From Prochlorococcus marinus (GTDB taxonomy: Bacteria; Cyanobacteriota; Cyanobacteriia; PCC-6307; Cyanobiaceae): a DNA stretch of 64,000 bases. The stretch lies in contig NZ_CVSX01000042.1 of assembly GCF_001180305.1 (NCBI RefSeq), positions 115,686 to 179,685 on the forward strand. Reading direction: 5' to 3'. The notes beneath the pieces were generated by a model. It was given only the letters and a program-made list of their open reading frames with translations, did not search any database and was not told where the DNA came from. The translations under genes and the position numbers were made by a program. Below are positions 19,780 through 30,100 of this stretch, in pieces. Each line of letters opens with the position of its first letter. Within the stretch, counting starts at the first letter, position 1.

Positions 19780-20625
19780 ATGCGCAAACAAGTTGCATAT
19801 TTAGGCCCAAAAGGAACATACGCAGAAAAAGCAGCTCATATATTATCAAAGCTTGCCAATTTTCAGACACCTATATTTGTACCATGTAATGGGTTACATT
19901 CGGTCATTAAATCAATAGCCTACAACAATTGTGATGCTGGAGTAGTTCCTATAGAAAATTCTGTAGAAGGCGGAGTTACGGCTACGCTAGATGCCCTTTG
20001 GAAATTTCCTGATATGTTCATCAACAAAGCAATTGTTTTACCAATAAAACACGCATTAATTAGTGATGGAGAACTTTCAAACATTTCAGAAGTATTATCT
20101 CATCCTCAAGCATTAGCTCAATGTTCAGAATGGTTATCTGAAAATCTACCAAATGCGATCACTCTTCCAACAAATTCCACATCAGAAGCTGTAAATATGG
20201 TAAAAGGAAGCAAATTTAGAGCGGCTATCGGTTCAAAATCATTAATTCATATTGAAGGACTTAAAGAATTAGCATTTCCTATTAATGATGTCCCCGGAAA
20301 CTGTACTAGATTTGTCTTATTGAGCAAAGAATCAGATTCTAATTCAGCTAATATTGCAAGTTTTGCTTTCTCATTAATCTCAAACAAACCCGGGGCTTTA
20401 CTTCAAGCTTTAAATTATATTGCTGATTTTGGATTTAATATGAGTAAAATAGAGTCTAGACCTTCTAAAAGAGAATTAGGAGAATATATTATTTACATTG
20501 ATTTAGAAATAAATTATCAACATAATATTGAAACTCTTCTTGAATTAAAGAGTAGTTTAAAGCCTTTATGCAATAATTTTGTAGATTTTGGGAATTACTT
20601 TTCTGAAAATGTTGAATTAGATTAA
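19780..20625 (+). CDS. pheA: Prephenate dehydratase
   Basis: Converts prephenate to phenylpyruvate in phenylalanine synthesis. The 281-residue protein starts with VAYLGPKGTYAEKAA, has VVPIENSVEGGVTATLDAL, and has the catalytic threonine motif GNCTRFVLL. A C-terminal ACT regulatory domain (ISNKPGALLQALNYIADFGFN and the ESRPSKRELGEY region) fits feedback inhibition by phenylalanine. It is monofunctional, with no chorismate mutase domain. Its stop codon is one base from the end of the convergent methyltransferase gene. Confidence 0.96.
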   Translation: MRKQVAYLGPKGTYAEKAAHILSKLANFQTPIFVPCNGLHSVIKSIAYNNCDAGVVPIENSVEGGVTATLDALWKFPDMFINKAIVLPIKHALISDGELSNISEVLSHPQALAQCSEWLSENLPNAITLPTNSTSEAVNMVKGSKFRAAIGSKSLIHIEGLKELAFPINDVPGNCTRFVLLSKESDSNSANIASFAFSLISNKPGALLQALNYIADFGFNMSKIESRPSKRELGEYIIYIDLEINYQHNIETLLELKSSLKPLCNNFVDFGNYFSENVELD

Positions 20626-20626
20626 T

Positions 20627-21562
20627 TTATCCTCTACATTTATAAACTCCAAACTCCATTAAACCTTTTCTAAATGCCCAATTCATTAATAATATAGTTG
20701 GGACCTCTCTAATAGACTTTATTAACGCAAAAGGTCCTAGAGACAAAATTGCAAAAGGTCTTCTAATACCTTCAATAATAGATTCGTACCAAGAAGGATT
20801 TGTATAAGAATTCCAATTTTCAGAAATAACTCTTCCTGAACTATTTTTATTAGTTCTAAGTATATTAACAAAATCGTTAATACTAATAAAATTTGGATGT
20901 ACCCACTGTTCAAGTAATTGATTAAGAACTAACTTCTCAAAGAAAGATGGGGGATATGAATTAAGATCTCTTGAGTTCCAATCAGCCAAAGCTAAATACC
21001 CTCCAGGTCGCAAAGTTCTTAGCATTTCATCTGCAAACTTAGCCTTATCATTCATATGTGCACCTGCCTCAACACTCCAAACCGCATCAAAAGTTCCATC
21101 GTCAAATTTTAAATTTAGGGCATCCATAACTTGGAAGTTGCAATTGAGTCCGGAAGGAGTTAGTTCTCTTGCTCTTTTTACTTGAGAAGGACTAATCGTA
21201 ATTCCAATAACATTAAACCCATAATATTTTGCGAGAATCCTAGAACTGCCTCCTATTCCGCAACCTACATCTAGAACTCTAGAACCTTTTGGCAATTTAT
21301 CTAAACCACTCCACTTCACTAACTCATGAACAAACTGGACTTTAGCCTTTCTAAAATCAATATTTTTTTTTGCTGGAGGATAAAAACCTAAATGTATATG
21401 CTCTCCCCACAATCTCTCAAGTAATTTATCTTGAGTCCAAGCGTCATACGCAGAAGCTACCGTACTAGAAGAAATATATTTTCTAGCATTAATTCTCCAA
21501 ATAAAAGATAAAGTTAAAATTAATGAAACTATTATAAAAAAAGGTAATAGAGATTCAAACAT
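20627..21562 (-). CDS. Methyltransferase, likely MPBQ/MSBQ quinol methyltransferase
   Basis: A 311-residue class I SAM-dependent methyltransferase. An N-terminal hydrophobic segment at about 5-25 anchors it to the membrane. Motif I is VLDVGCGIGGSSRILA, followed by VIGITISPSQVKRA and ALADWNSRD. The WTQDKLLERLWGEHIHLGFY region is typical of the cyanobacterial enzyme (sll0418 type) that methylates 2-methyl-6-phytylbenzoquinol and the solanesyl analogue on the way to tocopherol and plastoquinone. The exact substrate is family-level inference. It directly follows the Lon-N gene with no spacer. Confidence 0.82.
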   Translation of the reverse strand: MFESLLPFFIIVSLILTLSFIWRINARKYISSSTVASAYDAWTQDKLLERLWGEHIHLGFYPPAKKNIDFRKAKVQFVHELVKWSGLDKLPKGSRVLDVGCGIGGSSRILAKYYGFNVIGITISPSQVKRARELTPSGLNCNFQVMDALNLKFDDGTFDAVWSVEAGAHMNDKAKFADEMLRTLRPGGYLALADWNSRDLNSYPPSFFEKLVLNQLLEQWVHPNFISINDFVNILRTNKNSSGRVISENWNSYTNPSWYESIIEGIRRPFAILSLGPFALIKSIREVPTILLMNWAFRKGLMEFGVYKCRG

Positions 21563-22219
21563 TTAATTTTCTTTAATATCAGGAAAACTTTCTTTCAAGG
21601 CTGTTCTTGCGGCAAGCTGTTTTCTAGTATGATCAAGCATTTCATATTCTCTTTGCAAACGAGTATAAGTACTTCTCTCCTCTAAAAGTCTTTGTTGTTC
21701 CTCCACAACAGGGCCACCCAAATGAGCTCCTATCCAAAATGATAATTCCATAGGATTATTGGGTAATTTATCAGGTAAATTTTTTTTAGTATTTGTTAAT
21801 TTACTCGTTAGATTGATAACATCACTAAGTGCTTCTTTGACTAAATCTTTTAAAGAATCTAATTTTTGAAGGTTATCAATATTATCATCACTAATCCAAC
21901 TTACCATCGCTGAACAGAATGGAGCTGAACGAATTATTTCCAAGACTTGAAATCTTTGTTGCCCAAGAGTAATAATATTACTTCTACCATCCTCTGCAGT
22001 ATGGTGTTTGATTATTTGGGCACAACATCCAACATTAGCCATACTTTTAGTATTAGGATCAAACTTTATAACTCCAAACATAGAATCAGTCTCTAGGACT
22101 GATTTAAGCATTATTCTGTATCTTGATTCAAAAATATGTAAAGGCAATACTTCTTGAGGAAAAAGGACTACCTCTGGCAAAGGAAATAGAGGCAATTCCC
22201 TTACTAGGAGCTCTCCCAT
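21563..22219 (-). CDS. LON peptidase N-terminal domain protein
   Basis: A 218-residue protein consisting of the Lon N-terminal (substrate-binding, PUA-like) domain without ATPase or protease domains. It opens with ELPLFPLPEVVLFPQEVLPLHIFE, the domain's hallmark. The beta-barrel is followed by a helical bundle with EEQQRLLEERSTYTRLQREYE. Such stand-alone proteins are common in cyanobacteria and of unknown function; they may act as adaptors or chaperone-like factors. It sits 57 bases downstream of rpsJ on the same strand, so it may be read from the str operon, and it abuts the quinol methyltransferase gene. Confidence 0.88.
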   Translation of the reverse strand: MGELLVRELPLFPLPEVVLFPQEVLPLHIFESRYRIMLKSVLETDSMFGVIKFDPNTKSMANVGCCAQIIKHHTAEDGRSNIITLGQQRFQVLEIIRSAPFCSAMVSWISDDNIDNLQKLDSLKDLVKEALSDVINLTSKLTNTKKNLPDKLPNNPMELSFWIGAHLGGPVVEEQQRLLEERSTYTRLQREYEMLDHTRKQLAARTALKESFPDIKEN

Positions 22220-22276
22220 TTAAACCTCATTTATGTCATTTTTATATTAAACAATTTAAGTCCTTTTCGGGTATTC

Positions 22277-22597
22277 TTAAAGTTTAACTTCTATATCGAC
22301 ACCACTAGGAAGATCCAACTTCATTAAAGCATCAATAGTTTTTGCAGATGGACTGTAAATATCTATTATTCTTCTATGAGTTCTTGTTTCAAAATGCTCT
22401 CGAGAATCTTTATCTACGTGAGGTGACCTGAGGACACAATAAATTTTTCTTTTGGTTGGTAAAGGTATTGGCCCTATTGCTGAAGCAGAAGTAGTATCTG
22501 CAGTTTGGATTATTTTATCGCAAGACAAATCCAGCATTCTTCTATCAAATGCTTTTAGCCTTATTCTTATTTTTTGTTGTGCAATTGATGCGGTCAT
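22277..22597 (-). CDS. rpsJ: 30S ribosomal protein S10
   Basis: A 106-residue S10 (also NusE), part of the 30S head and of antitermination complexes. The start is the ATG giving [20 protein letters not shown], the conserved cyanobacterial N-terminus; a longer in-frame reading to 22627 adds ten non-conserved residues and is rejected. Key blocks are [12 protein letters not shown] and [20 protein letters not shown]. The gene lies behind tufA at the end of the str operon instead of heading the S10 operon, a known cyanobacterial arrangement. Confidence 0.97.
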   Translation of the reverse strand: MTASIAQQKIRIRLKAFDRRMLDLSCDKIIQTADTTSASAIGPIPLPTKRKIYCVLRSPHVDKDSREHFETRTHRRIIDIYSPSAKTIDALMKLDLPSGVDIEVKL

Positions 22598-22704
22598 AAT
22601 TTCAATTGAATTTATAAGGAGGGTCATTATTTAGAAATGACCCTAATCCATTGTCCTTTCCTAAGTTTAAGTGATAGAGGTTGAATTCTTAAAATTAAAA
22701 TATA

Positions 22705-23904
22705 TTATTTTAGAATTTTAGAAACAACACCAGCACCAATAGTACGTCCTCCTTCACGGATTGCGAACCGCATACCTTGTTCAATAGCTACTGGACAAAT
22801 TAGTTCTCCAGTCATCTTGATTCTATCGCCAGGCATAACCATTTCAACATTAGATCCATCATCAGAAGTGAATGCAGTTATTTGACCAGTCACATCAGTT
22901 GTTCTGATATAAAATTGTGGTCTGTATCCTGCAAAGAAAGGAGTATGTCTTCCGCCCTCTTCTTTTTTAAGAACATAAACTTCTCCTTCAAATTGAGTAT
23001 GCGGAGTAATGGATCCTTTCTTAACAAGTACCATTCCTCTCTCAATATCTTCTTTCTGAACACCTCTTAACAGTAAACCAACATTATCCCCAGCCATACC
23101 TTCGTCAAGAAGTTTACGGAACATTTCAACTCCAGTAACAGTTGTTAATCTGGTGTCTCTTATTCCAACTATTTCTACTTCTTCTCCAACCTTAACTTTA
23201 CCTCTCTCAATTCTTCCAGTAGCTACTGTTCCTCTACCAGTAATTGAGAAAACATCTTCAACTGCCATCAAGAATGGTTTATCAACTTCTCTTTCAGGTT
23301 CAGGAATGCTAGCATCAACTGCTTTCATTAATTCTTCTATTTTTGATTCCCAAGTAGAATCTCCTTCTAGAGCTTTTAAACCCGAAACTTGAACAATAGG
23401 AATATCATCTCCAGGGAAATCGTAACTATCTAGTAGTTCTCTTATTTCCATTTCAACAAGTTCAATAATTTCTTCATCATCGACCATATCGCATTTATTT
23501 AATGCAACTACAAGAGCCGGAACTCCGACTTGTTTAGCGAGAAGAATATGCTCTTTCGTTTGAGCCATAGGGCCATCTGTAGCTGCGCAAACGAGTATAG
23601 CTCCATCCATTTGTGCGGCACCAGTAATCATGTTTTTCACATAATCAGCATGTCCAGGGCAATCAACATGAGCATAATGTCTGCCTTCAGTTTCATATTC
23701 GACGTGCGCTGTATTAATAGTAATGCCACGCTCTCTTTCTTCAGGAGCACCATCTATGTCTCCGTAGTCTTGAGCTTGAGCTTGACCTTTTTTTGCTAGT
23801 ACGTTTGTAATAGCAGCAGTAAGCGTTGTTTTTCCATGATCAACATGGCCAATAGTACCTATGTTGACATGTGGTTTGTTCCTTTCGAACTTCTCGCGAG
23901 CCAT
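22705..23904 (-). CDS. tufA: Elongation factor Tu
   Basis: A 399-residue GTPase delivering aminoacyl-tRNA to the ribosome. The G1 motif GHVDHGKT is at 19-26, followed by the switch region with [22 protein letters not shown] (G3) and NKCD (G4). The two beta-barrel domains and the C-terminal GRTIGAGVV end are intact. It is the single tuf copy in the window, between fusA (45 bases upstream) and rpsJ. The reading frame is conserved over its full length. Confidence 0.99.
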
Positions 23905-23949
23905 TTTAAATTAAAGAATCGAGGGTTTAAGAGTGTTTTAGTTTAGAGA

Positions 23950-26025
23950 TCAGGAGTTGCCCTGATTCTTGGAAATGATAGCTTCAGCAACATTACGAGG
24001 AACTTCCTCATAATTTGCGAACTCCATTGAAAATATACCCCGACCTTGAGTCATTGATCGGAGTTGAGTGGCATAACCGAACATTTCGGCTAAGGGCACT
24101 TTGGCCTGAACCTTAGACAATCCGTCATCAACAGATTGTCCTTCTACTTGACCTCTTCTAGAAGAGAGATCACCAATTACAGATCCAAGAAAGTCTTCAG
24201 GACTTTCGACCTCAACTTTCATCATAGGCTCTAATAGGACAGGATTGCATTTTTTAACCCCATCTTTAAAAGCCATGGAACCTGCAATTTTGAAGGCCAT
24301 TTCAGATGAGTCTACATCGTGGAATGAACCATCGACTAGTGTTACTTTTACATCAATGAGTGGATAACCGGCAAGAACACCAGATTCACAGGTTTCTTTC
24401 ATTCCATTTGATGCAGGACCAATGTACTCTTTTGGAACAGCTCCACCAACAATTTTGTTTACAAATTCAAATCCTTTACCAACTTCAGCTGGTTCCATTT
24501 CAATTACTACATGACCGTATTGACCTTTTCCTCCAGTTTGTCTTGCATATTTACCTTCACCTTTAGAACTAGACCTAATAGTCTCTCTATATGAAACCTG
24601 AGGGGCTCCTATATTTGCTTCGACTTTAAATTCCCTTAACATTCTGTCCACAAGGATTTCCAAGTGCAACTCACCCATACCTGCAATAACAGTTTGATTT
24701 GTCTCAGGATCTGTACTTACCCTAAAGGTTGGATCCTCTTCAGACAAAGCAGTTAAAGCTTTTGATAATTTTTCCATATCGCCTTTAGTTTTTGGCTCAA
24801 CAGCCACCGAGATAACTGGTTCAGGGATAAACAATGTCTCCAAAACTATTGGATCTTCTGTGTTACATAAAGTGTCGCCAGTTGTTGTATTTTTAAGACC
24901 TAATACAGCTCCTAAATCTCCAGCTCTCAATTCATCAACCTCCTCTCTCTCATCAGCTTTTAGAATTACCAATCTAGAAATTCTCTCTTTAGCATCTTTA
25001 GTAGAATTCATGACATAACTTCCTTTTGAAAGAACACCTGAATACATTCTTACAAAAGTTAGTTTCCCATATGGATCTGACATTACTTTGAAAGCTAATG
25101 CACTGAAAGGAGCATTATCATCTGAAGGTCTAACATCTTCTTTTCCACTTGGTAAAACACCTTGTATTGGTTTTACATCAACTGGAGCTGGCAAATAATC
25201 AACAACAGCGTCTAACACAAGTTGAACTCCTTTATTCTTGAAAGCTGACCCACACAGAACAGGAACTAATCCATGTTTTAAAACACCTTCCCTAATCCCT
25301 TTTTTTAGTTGTTCTGCGGATAATTCTCCTGTTTCAAGGAAAATTTCAATTAACTCTTCATCATTTTCTGCTACACTCTCCATCAATTTTAATCTCCACT
25401 CAGCAGCCTCATCCTCCATTTCAGATGGAATTGGTGCTTCTTCAATATCTGTACCTAAATCATTTTTGTAGAGGTATGCTTTATTGGCAACTAAATCAAT
25501 AATGCCTGTAAGATCACCTTCAGCTCCAATAGGTAGTTGAATTGGGAGTGCATTTGCCTTCAGTCGATCCTTAATTTGTTTATTAACCTTTAGAAAATCT
25601 GCACCAGTCCTGTCCATTTTATTAACAAAAACCATTCTTGGTACAGAATATCTATCTGCTTGACGCCAAACCGTTTCAGATTGAGGCTGAACTCCACCAA
25701 CTGCGCAAAATACAGCTATGACACCGTCCAAGACTCGCATTGATCTTTCCACTTCAATAGTAAAGTCAACGTGTCCAGGAGTATCAATAATATTAATTCT
25801 GTGATCTTGCCAACTAGTAGATATTGCAGCAGCAGTAATAGTTATTCCTCTTTCTCGTTCTTGAGCCATCCAATCTGTTACGGCAGCACCATCATGTACT
25901 TCTCCTATCTTGTGAACAACACCTGAGTAAAACAAAATCCTTTCAGTGGTCGTAGTCTTCCCTGCGTCAATATGAGCGGCTATACCTATGTTCCTTACTC
26001 GTTCTAGGGGAAAGTCGCGTGCCAA
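23950..26025 (-). CDS. fusA: Elongation factor G
   Basis: A 691-residue translocase GTPase. The G1 [32 protein letters not shown] and NKMD motifs are present, along with domains II-V including the domain [11 protein letters not shown] region. It lies 97 bases downstream of rpsG and 45 bases upstream of tufA in transcription order, the standard str operon place. Length and motifs suggest the canonical EF-G, not the EF-G2 paralog. Confidence 0.99.
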   Translation of the reverse strand: MARDFPLERVRNIGIAAHIDAGKTTTTERILFYSGVVHKIGEVHDGAAVTDWMAQERERGITITAAAISTSWQDHRINIIDTPGHVDFTIEVERSMRVLDGVIAVFCAVGGVQPQSETVWRQADRYSVPRMVFVNKMDRTGADFLKVNKQIKDRLKANALPIQLPIGAEGDLTGIIDLVANKAYLYKNDLGTDIEEAPIPSEMEDEAAEWRLKLMESVAENDEELIEIFLETGELSAEQLKKGIREGVLKHGLVPVLCGSAFKNKGVQLVLDAVVDYLPAPVDVKPIQGVLPSGKEDVRPSDDNAPFSALAFKVMSDPYGKLTFVRMYSGVLSKGSYVMNSTKDAKERISRLVILKADEREEVDELRAGDLGAVLGLKNTTTGDTLCNTEDPIVLETLFIPEPVISVAVEPKTKGDMEKLSKALTALSEEDPTFRVSTDPETNQTVIAGMGELHLEILVDRMLREFKVEANIGAPQVSYRETIRSSSKGEGKYARQTGGKGQYGHVVIEMEPAEVGKGFEFVNKIVGGAVPKEYIGPASNGMKETCESGVLAGYPLIDVKVTLVDGSFHDVDSSEMAFKIAGSMAFKDGVKKCNPVLLEPMMKVEVESPEDFLGSVIGDLSSRRGQVEGQSVDDGLSKVQAKVPLAEMFGYATQLRSMTQGRGIFSMEFANYEEVPRNVAEAIISKNQGNS

Positions 26026-26122
26026 TTTTAAAGCTCCAAATAAAATAATTTTTGATAAGTATAGTTCACCCTAAAAGCAAACTTTAATAATAATAAACTA
26101 CTTAAGTACCTTTTTGATGAAA

Positions 26123-26593
26123 TTAATATCTGTAATGTGCAAAAGCTTTATTAGCTTCAGCCATTTTATGAGTGTCTTCTCTTTTTTTAACTGAACTACC
26201 AGTTTCATTAGCTGCATCCATCAACTCACCAGCAAGTTTTTGGGACATACTTTTGCCATTTCTTGCACGTGAGAATGTAACAAGCCATCTTAATGCCATA
26301 GCTGTACCCCTTTCTTGGCGTACTTCCATAGGTACTTGATATGTTGCACCACCAACTCTTCTAGCTCGCACCTCGACAAGAGGAGTAGCATTTTTTACGG
26401 CTGTCTCAAATAATTCGACTGCATTACCGCCTGTTCTCTCGCTTATTAAAGAAAAAGCATCAGACAATATTCTTTGAGCTGTAGATTTTTTACCATGTTT
26501 CATCAATCGAGAAATCATCATTGAAGCAAGACGACTATTAAATTGAGGATCTGGAAGAACTGGTCTTTTTACTGCTGCATTTCGACGTGACAT
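26123..26593 (-). CDS. rpsG: 30S ribosomal protein S7
   Basis: A 156-residue primary 16S rRNA binder that organises the 30S head. It begins [18 protein letters not shown], with [12 protein letters not shown], the [17 protein letters not shown] block and a [21 protein letters not shown] end. It follows rpsL by 25 bases and precedes fusA. Confidence 0.98.
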
Positions 26594-26618
26594 GTTTTTA
26601 AAAAGTGATGTTTACAAA

Positions 26619-26993
26619 TTAATCTTTTGGAGCTTTTGCTCCATACTTAGATCTGGATTGACGTCTGTCTTTTACTCCAGCCGTATCTAAAGTTCCTCTT
26701 ATTATATGGTATCTAACTCCTGGCAAATCCTTAACTCTTCCACCTCTTAGTAGCACTACAGAGTGTTCTTGTAAATTATGTCCAATCCCAGGGATATAAG
26801 CCGTAACTTCGAAACCAGAAGTTAATCTAACCCTTGCGACTTTTCTTAAAGCTGAATTAGGTTTTTTAGGTGTTGATGTATAAACCCTTGTACATACTCC
26901 CCTTCTTTCAGGGCAAGCTTTTAATGCAGGAGATTTTGTTTTCCTAGTCAGACGTTTTCTTTCTGAACCTATTAATTGTGAGATGGTAGGCAT
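26619..26993 (-). CDS. rpsL: 30S ribosomal protein S12
   Basis: A 124-residue decoding-centre protein. [42 protein letters not shown] (the streptomycin-site lysine region in its normal, sensitive form), [13 protein letters not shown] and [13 protein letters not shown] are all standard. First gene of the str operon. Its promoter should lie in the roughly 190-base spacer shared with the divergent gltB gene. Confidence 0.98.
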   Translation of the reverse strand: MPTISQLIGSERKRLTRKTKSPALKACPERRGVCTRVYTSTPKKPNSALRKVARVRLTSGFEVTAYIPGIGHNLQEHSVVLLRGGRVKDLPGVRYHIIRGTLDTAGVKDRRQSRSKYGAKAPKD

Positions 26994-27189
26994 CTATTAT
27001 ATTTTGAAAAAAATAAACATTTAAACATCATAACCTTTTAAGAGCACCAACTAAAAGTTTTTAAAGATATTTTTCTAAAAATTTGTGAAATTAAAATTCT
27101 TTGGTAAATATTCATTATCTTTAGATTTATTTTCGTATTTATTTTTATAATAGGAATACATAAAATAACTTAATAGAATTAAATAATCT
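26994..27189. promoter_or_regulatory. Divergent rpsL / gltB promoter region
   Basis: This AT-rich spacer serves the str operon on the left and glutamate synthase on the right. A TATAAT at 27146-27151, 38 bases before the gltB ATG, is the best -10 candidate for gltB. I looked for an NtcA box GTA-N8-TAC and found no exact match. Confidence 0.4.
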
Positions 27190-30100
27190 ATGGGAGAGAG
27201 TATCAAAAGAATCGTTGGGCCATATCAAGATAGTTATTCCCCAAATGGAATAATTGGTGAGAAAGATGCGTGTGGAGTTGGCTTCATAGCAAATATTAAA
27301 GGAATAGAAAGCAACTGGATCCTTAAACAATCCCTTAAAGGCCTTAATTGCATGGAGCATAGAGGAGGTTGTGGAGGAGATAGTGACTCAGGAGATGGAG
27401 CGGGCATTTTATGTTCAATCCCATGGAATTACTTAAAAAAAGAATTAAATTTTGAAAATAAAAAAGACTTTGATAAAGGTTTAGGTATGATTTTTATGCC
27501 AAATAAAAAAGAGAAAATAGAAGAATGTAAATCAATATGCGAGGAAGAAGCAGAAAAATTAAGAATCAACAAAACATCTTGGAGAACAGTACCTGTTAAT
27601 AATGAAATCTTAGGTCCTTTAGCCAAGGCAAATGCTCCTTACATCTGTCAATGGATTTTATTAATAGATAAAAAAAATCATCAAGATATTGAGAGAACTT
27701 TATTCCAACTAAGAAAAAGAATTGAAAAAAAAATAAGAGAAAGTTTTAAAAACCATGTTGGGGATTGTGAATTTTATTTTGCCTCACTAAGTTCTCAAAC
27801 AGTTGTTTATAAAGGCATGGTTCGTTCTGAAATATTATCTGAGTTTTATCAAGATTTGAAAGAAGAGAGTTTTAAGGTCTCATTTTCTGTTTATCATCGG
27901 AGATTTAGTACCAATACACTTCCAAAATGGCCGCTAGCTCAACCCATGAGATTTTTAGGTCATAATGGCGAAATAAATACCCTCTTAGGTAATATAAATT
28001 GGGCTAAAGCATCAGAAAGACATATAGATGATTTTTGGGGAGATTTATCTAATGAAATTAAGCCAATTGTAGATGTTAATAAAAGCGATTCATCAAATCT
28101 TGATGCAACCCTTGAGATTAATATTCGCTCAGGCCAACCAATAACTGATTCATTATTAAAACTTGTTCCTGAAGCATTTAGAGATCAACCAGAACTTGCA
28201 CAAAGGGAAGATATTAAAGCATTTTATGAGTATTCAGCGAGCTCACAAGAAGCTTGGGATGGACCTGCTCTTCTCGTATTTGCAGATGGAAATTTTGTAG
28301 GAGCAACGCTTGATAGAAATGGTCTCAGACCAGCAAGATATTCAATCACAAATGATGGTTTTGTAATAATGGGTTCCGAAACAGGAGTAGTAGAAATTGA
28401 AGAAGAAAGAGTAATAGAGAAAGGTCGATTAGGACCTGGACAAATGTTAGCGGTTGATTTTCATCAGAATAGAATCCTGCGAAATTGGGAGGTAAAATCT
28501 GAAGCAGCTCAAAGACATGATTATAAAAAACTCCTAAGTGAGAGAACCATAAAAATTGAAAATAGTGAATGGCTTAAAGACTGCAAATTAAGAGACCTTG
28601 AGTTGTTGCAAGAACAAACTGCGTACGGTTTTTCAGCAGAAGATAATGATCTTATATTGGATTCAATGGCATCATTAGCTAAAGAGCCAACTTATTGCAT
28701 GGGAGACGATATCCCATTAGCAGTGCTTTCTTCAAAACCACATATTTTATATGATTATTTCAAGCAAAGATTTGCGCAAGTTACAAATCCTCCTATTGAC
28801 CCTCTAAGAGAAAAACTTGTAATGAGTTTAGAGATGCATCTTGGAGAAAAATGTACCCCATTTGAGATTAAAGATCATAAACCTTTTATTCATTTAAAAA
28901 GTCCAATTCTCAATGAAGAAGAACTCATTTCCATTAAAAAATCAAAAATTAAATCTCAAACAATTTCAAGTTTGTTTGATATAGAAGAAGGTGTTCAAGG
29001 CTTAGAAAACCAATTAAAAGCAATTTGCGAACAGAGTGAGCTCTCTATAAAAGAAGGTTGCTCTTTAATTATCATTTCTGATAAGGGAATTAATCCTAAA
29101 AAGACTTTTATTCCTCCTTTACTTGCTGTTGGGGCAGTTCATCATTATCTTTTAAAAAAAGAAATAAGGCTAAAAGCTTCTCTAATTATTGAAACTGGTC
29201 AATGTTGGAGCACTCATCACTTGGCTTGTTTGATTGGTTATGGCGCGAGTGCAGTTTGCCCTTGGTTGACATTTGAAGCGGGAAGACACTGGTTAAAACA
29301 TCCAAAAACACAAAAACTCATTGATAGCAAAAAAATAAATCCATTATCAATAATTGATGTTCAAGAAAATATTAAAAAAGCTCTAGAAGACGGTCTAAGA
29401 AAAATTCTCTCGAAAATTGGTATCTCACTTTTATCTAGTTACCATGGCGCACAAATTTTTGAAGCTGTAGGCCTTGGATCTGACTTAATAAAAATTGCTT
29501 TTGATGGTACAACAAGCCGAATCGCTGGAATAACTTTAAAAGAATTAACAAATGAAACACTTTCGATACATACGAAAGCCTATCCAGAAATCGATTTAAA
29601 AAAATTAGAATTTTTAGGATTTGTACAATTTAGAAATAATGGAGAATATCACTCAAATAATCCTGAGATGTCCAAAGTTTTACATTCAGCTGTAAAACAA
29701 GGACCAGGGTACGATCATTTTGAAATTTACAAAAAACTCATTAGTAATAGACCTACAACATCTCTAAGAGATTTACTAACAATTAATTCAAAAAGAAAAA
29801 GCATTCCATTAGAGGAAGTTGAAAGTGTTGAATCAATTTGCAAAAGGTTCTGTACTGGAGGTATGAGTTTGGGTGCTTTATCAAGGGAAGCACATGAAGT
29901 ATTAGCAGTTGCGATGAATAGAATTGGTGGAAAAAGTAATAGTGGAGAGGGGGGAGAAGATCCAGCACGTTTTAATATTTTAAATGATATCGATGAAAAT
30001 ACCCAATCTGCGACGTTGCCATTTATTAAAGGTTTAGAAAATGGAGACACCGCATGCTCAGCTATTAAACAAATAGCATCAGGTAGATTTGGAGTTACCC

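Noticed and set aside
22598..22627. N-terminal extension of S10 (start at 22627)
   Set aside because: The ten extra residues do not match the S10 family; the conserved N-terminus [11 protein letters not shown] starts at 22597.
22882..25471. Several open frames on the plus strand opposite tufA and fusA
   Set aside because: Both EF-Tu and EF-G frames are complete and conserved. The antisense translations look like random Ser/Ile-rich peptides.
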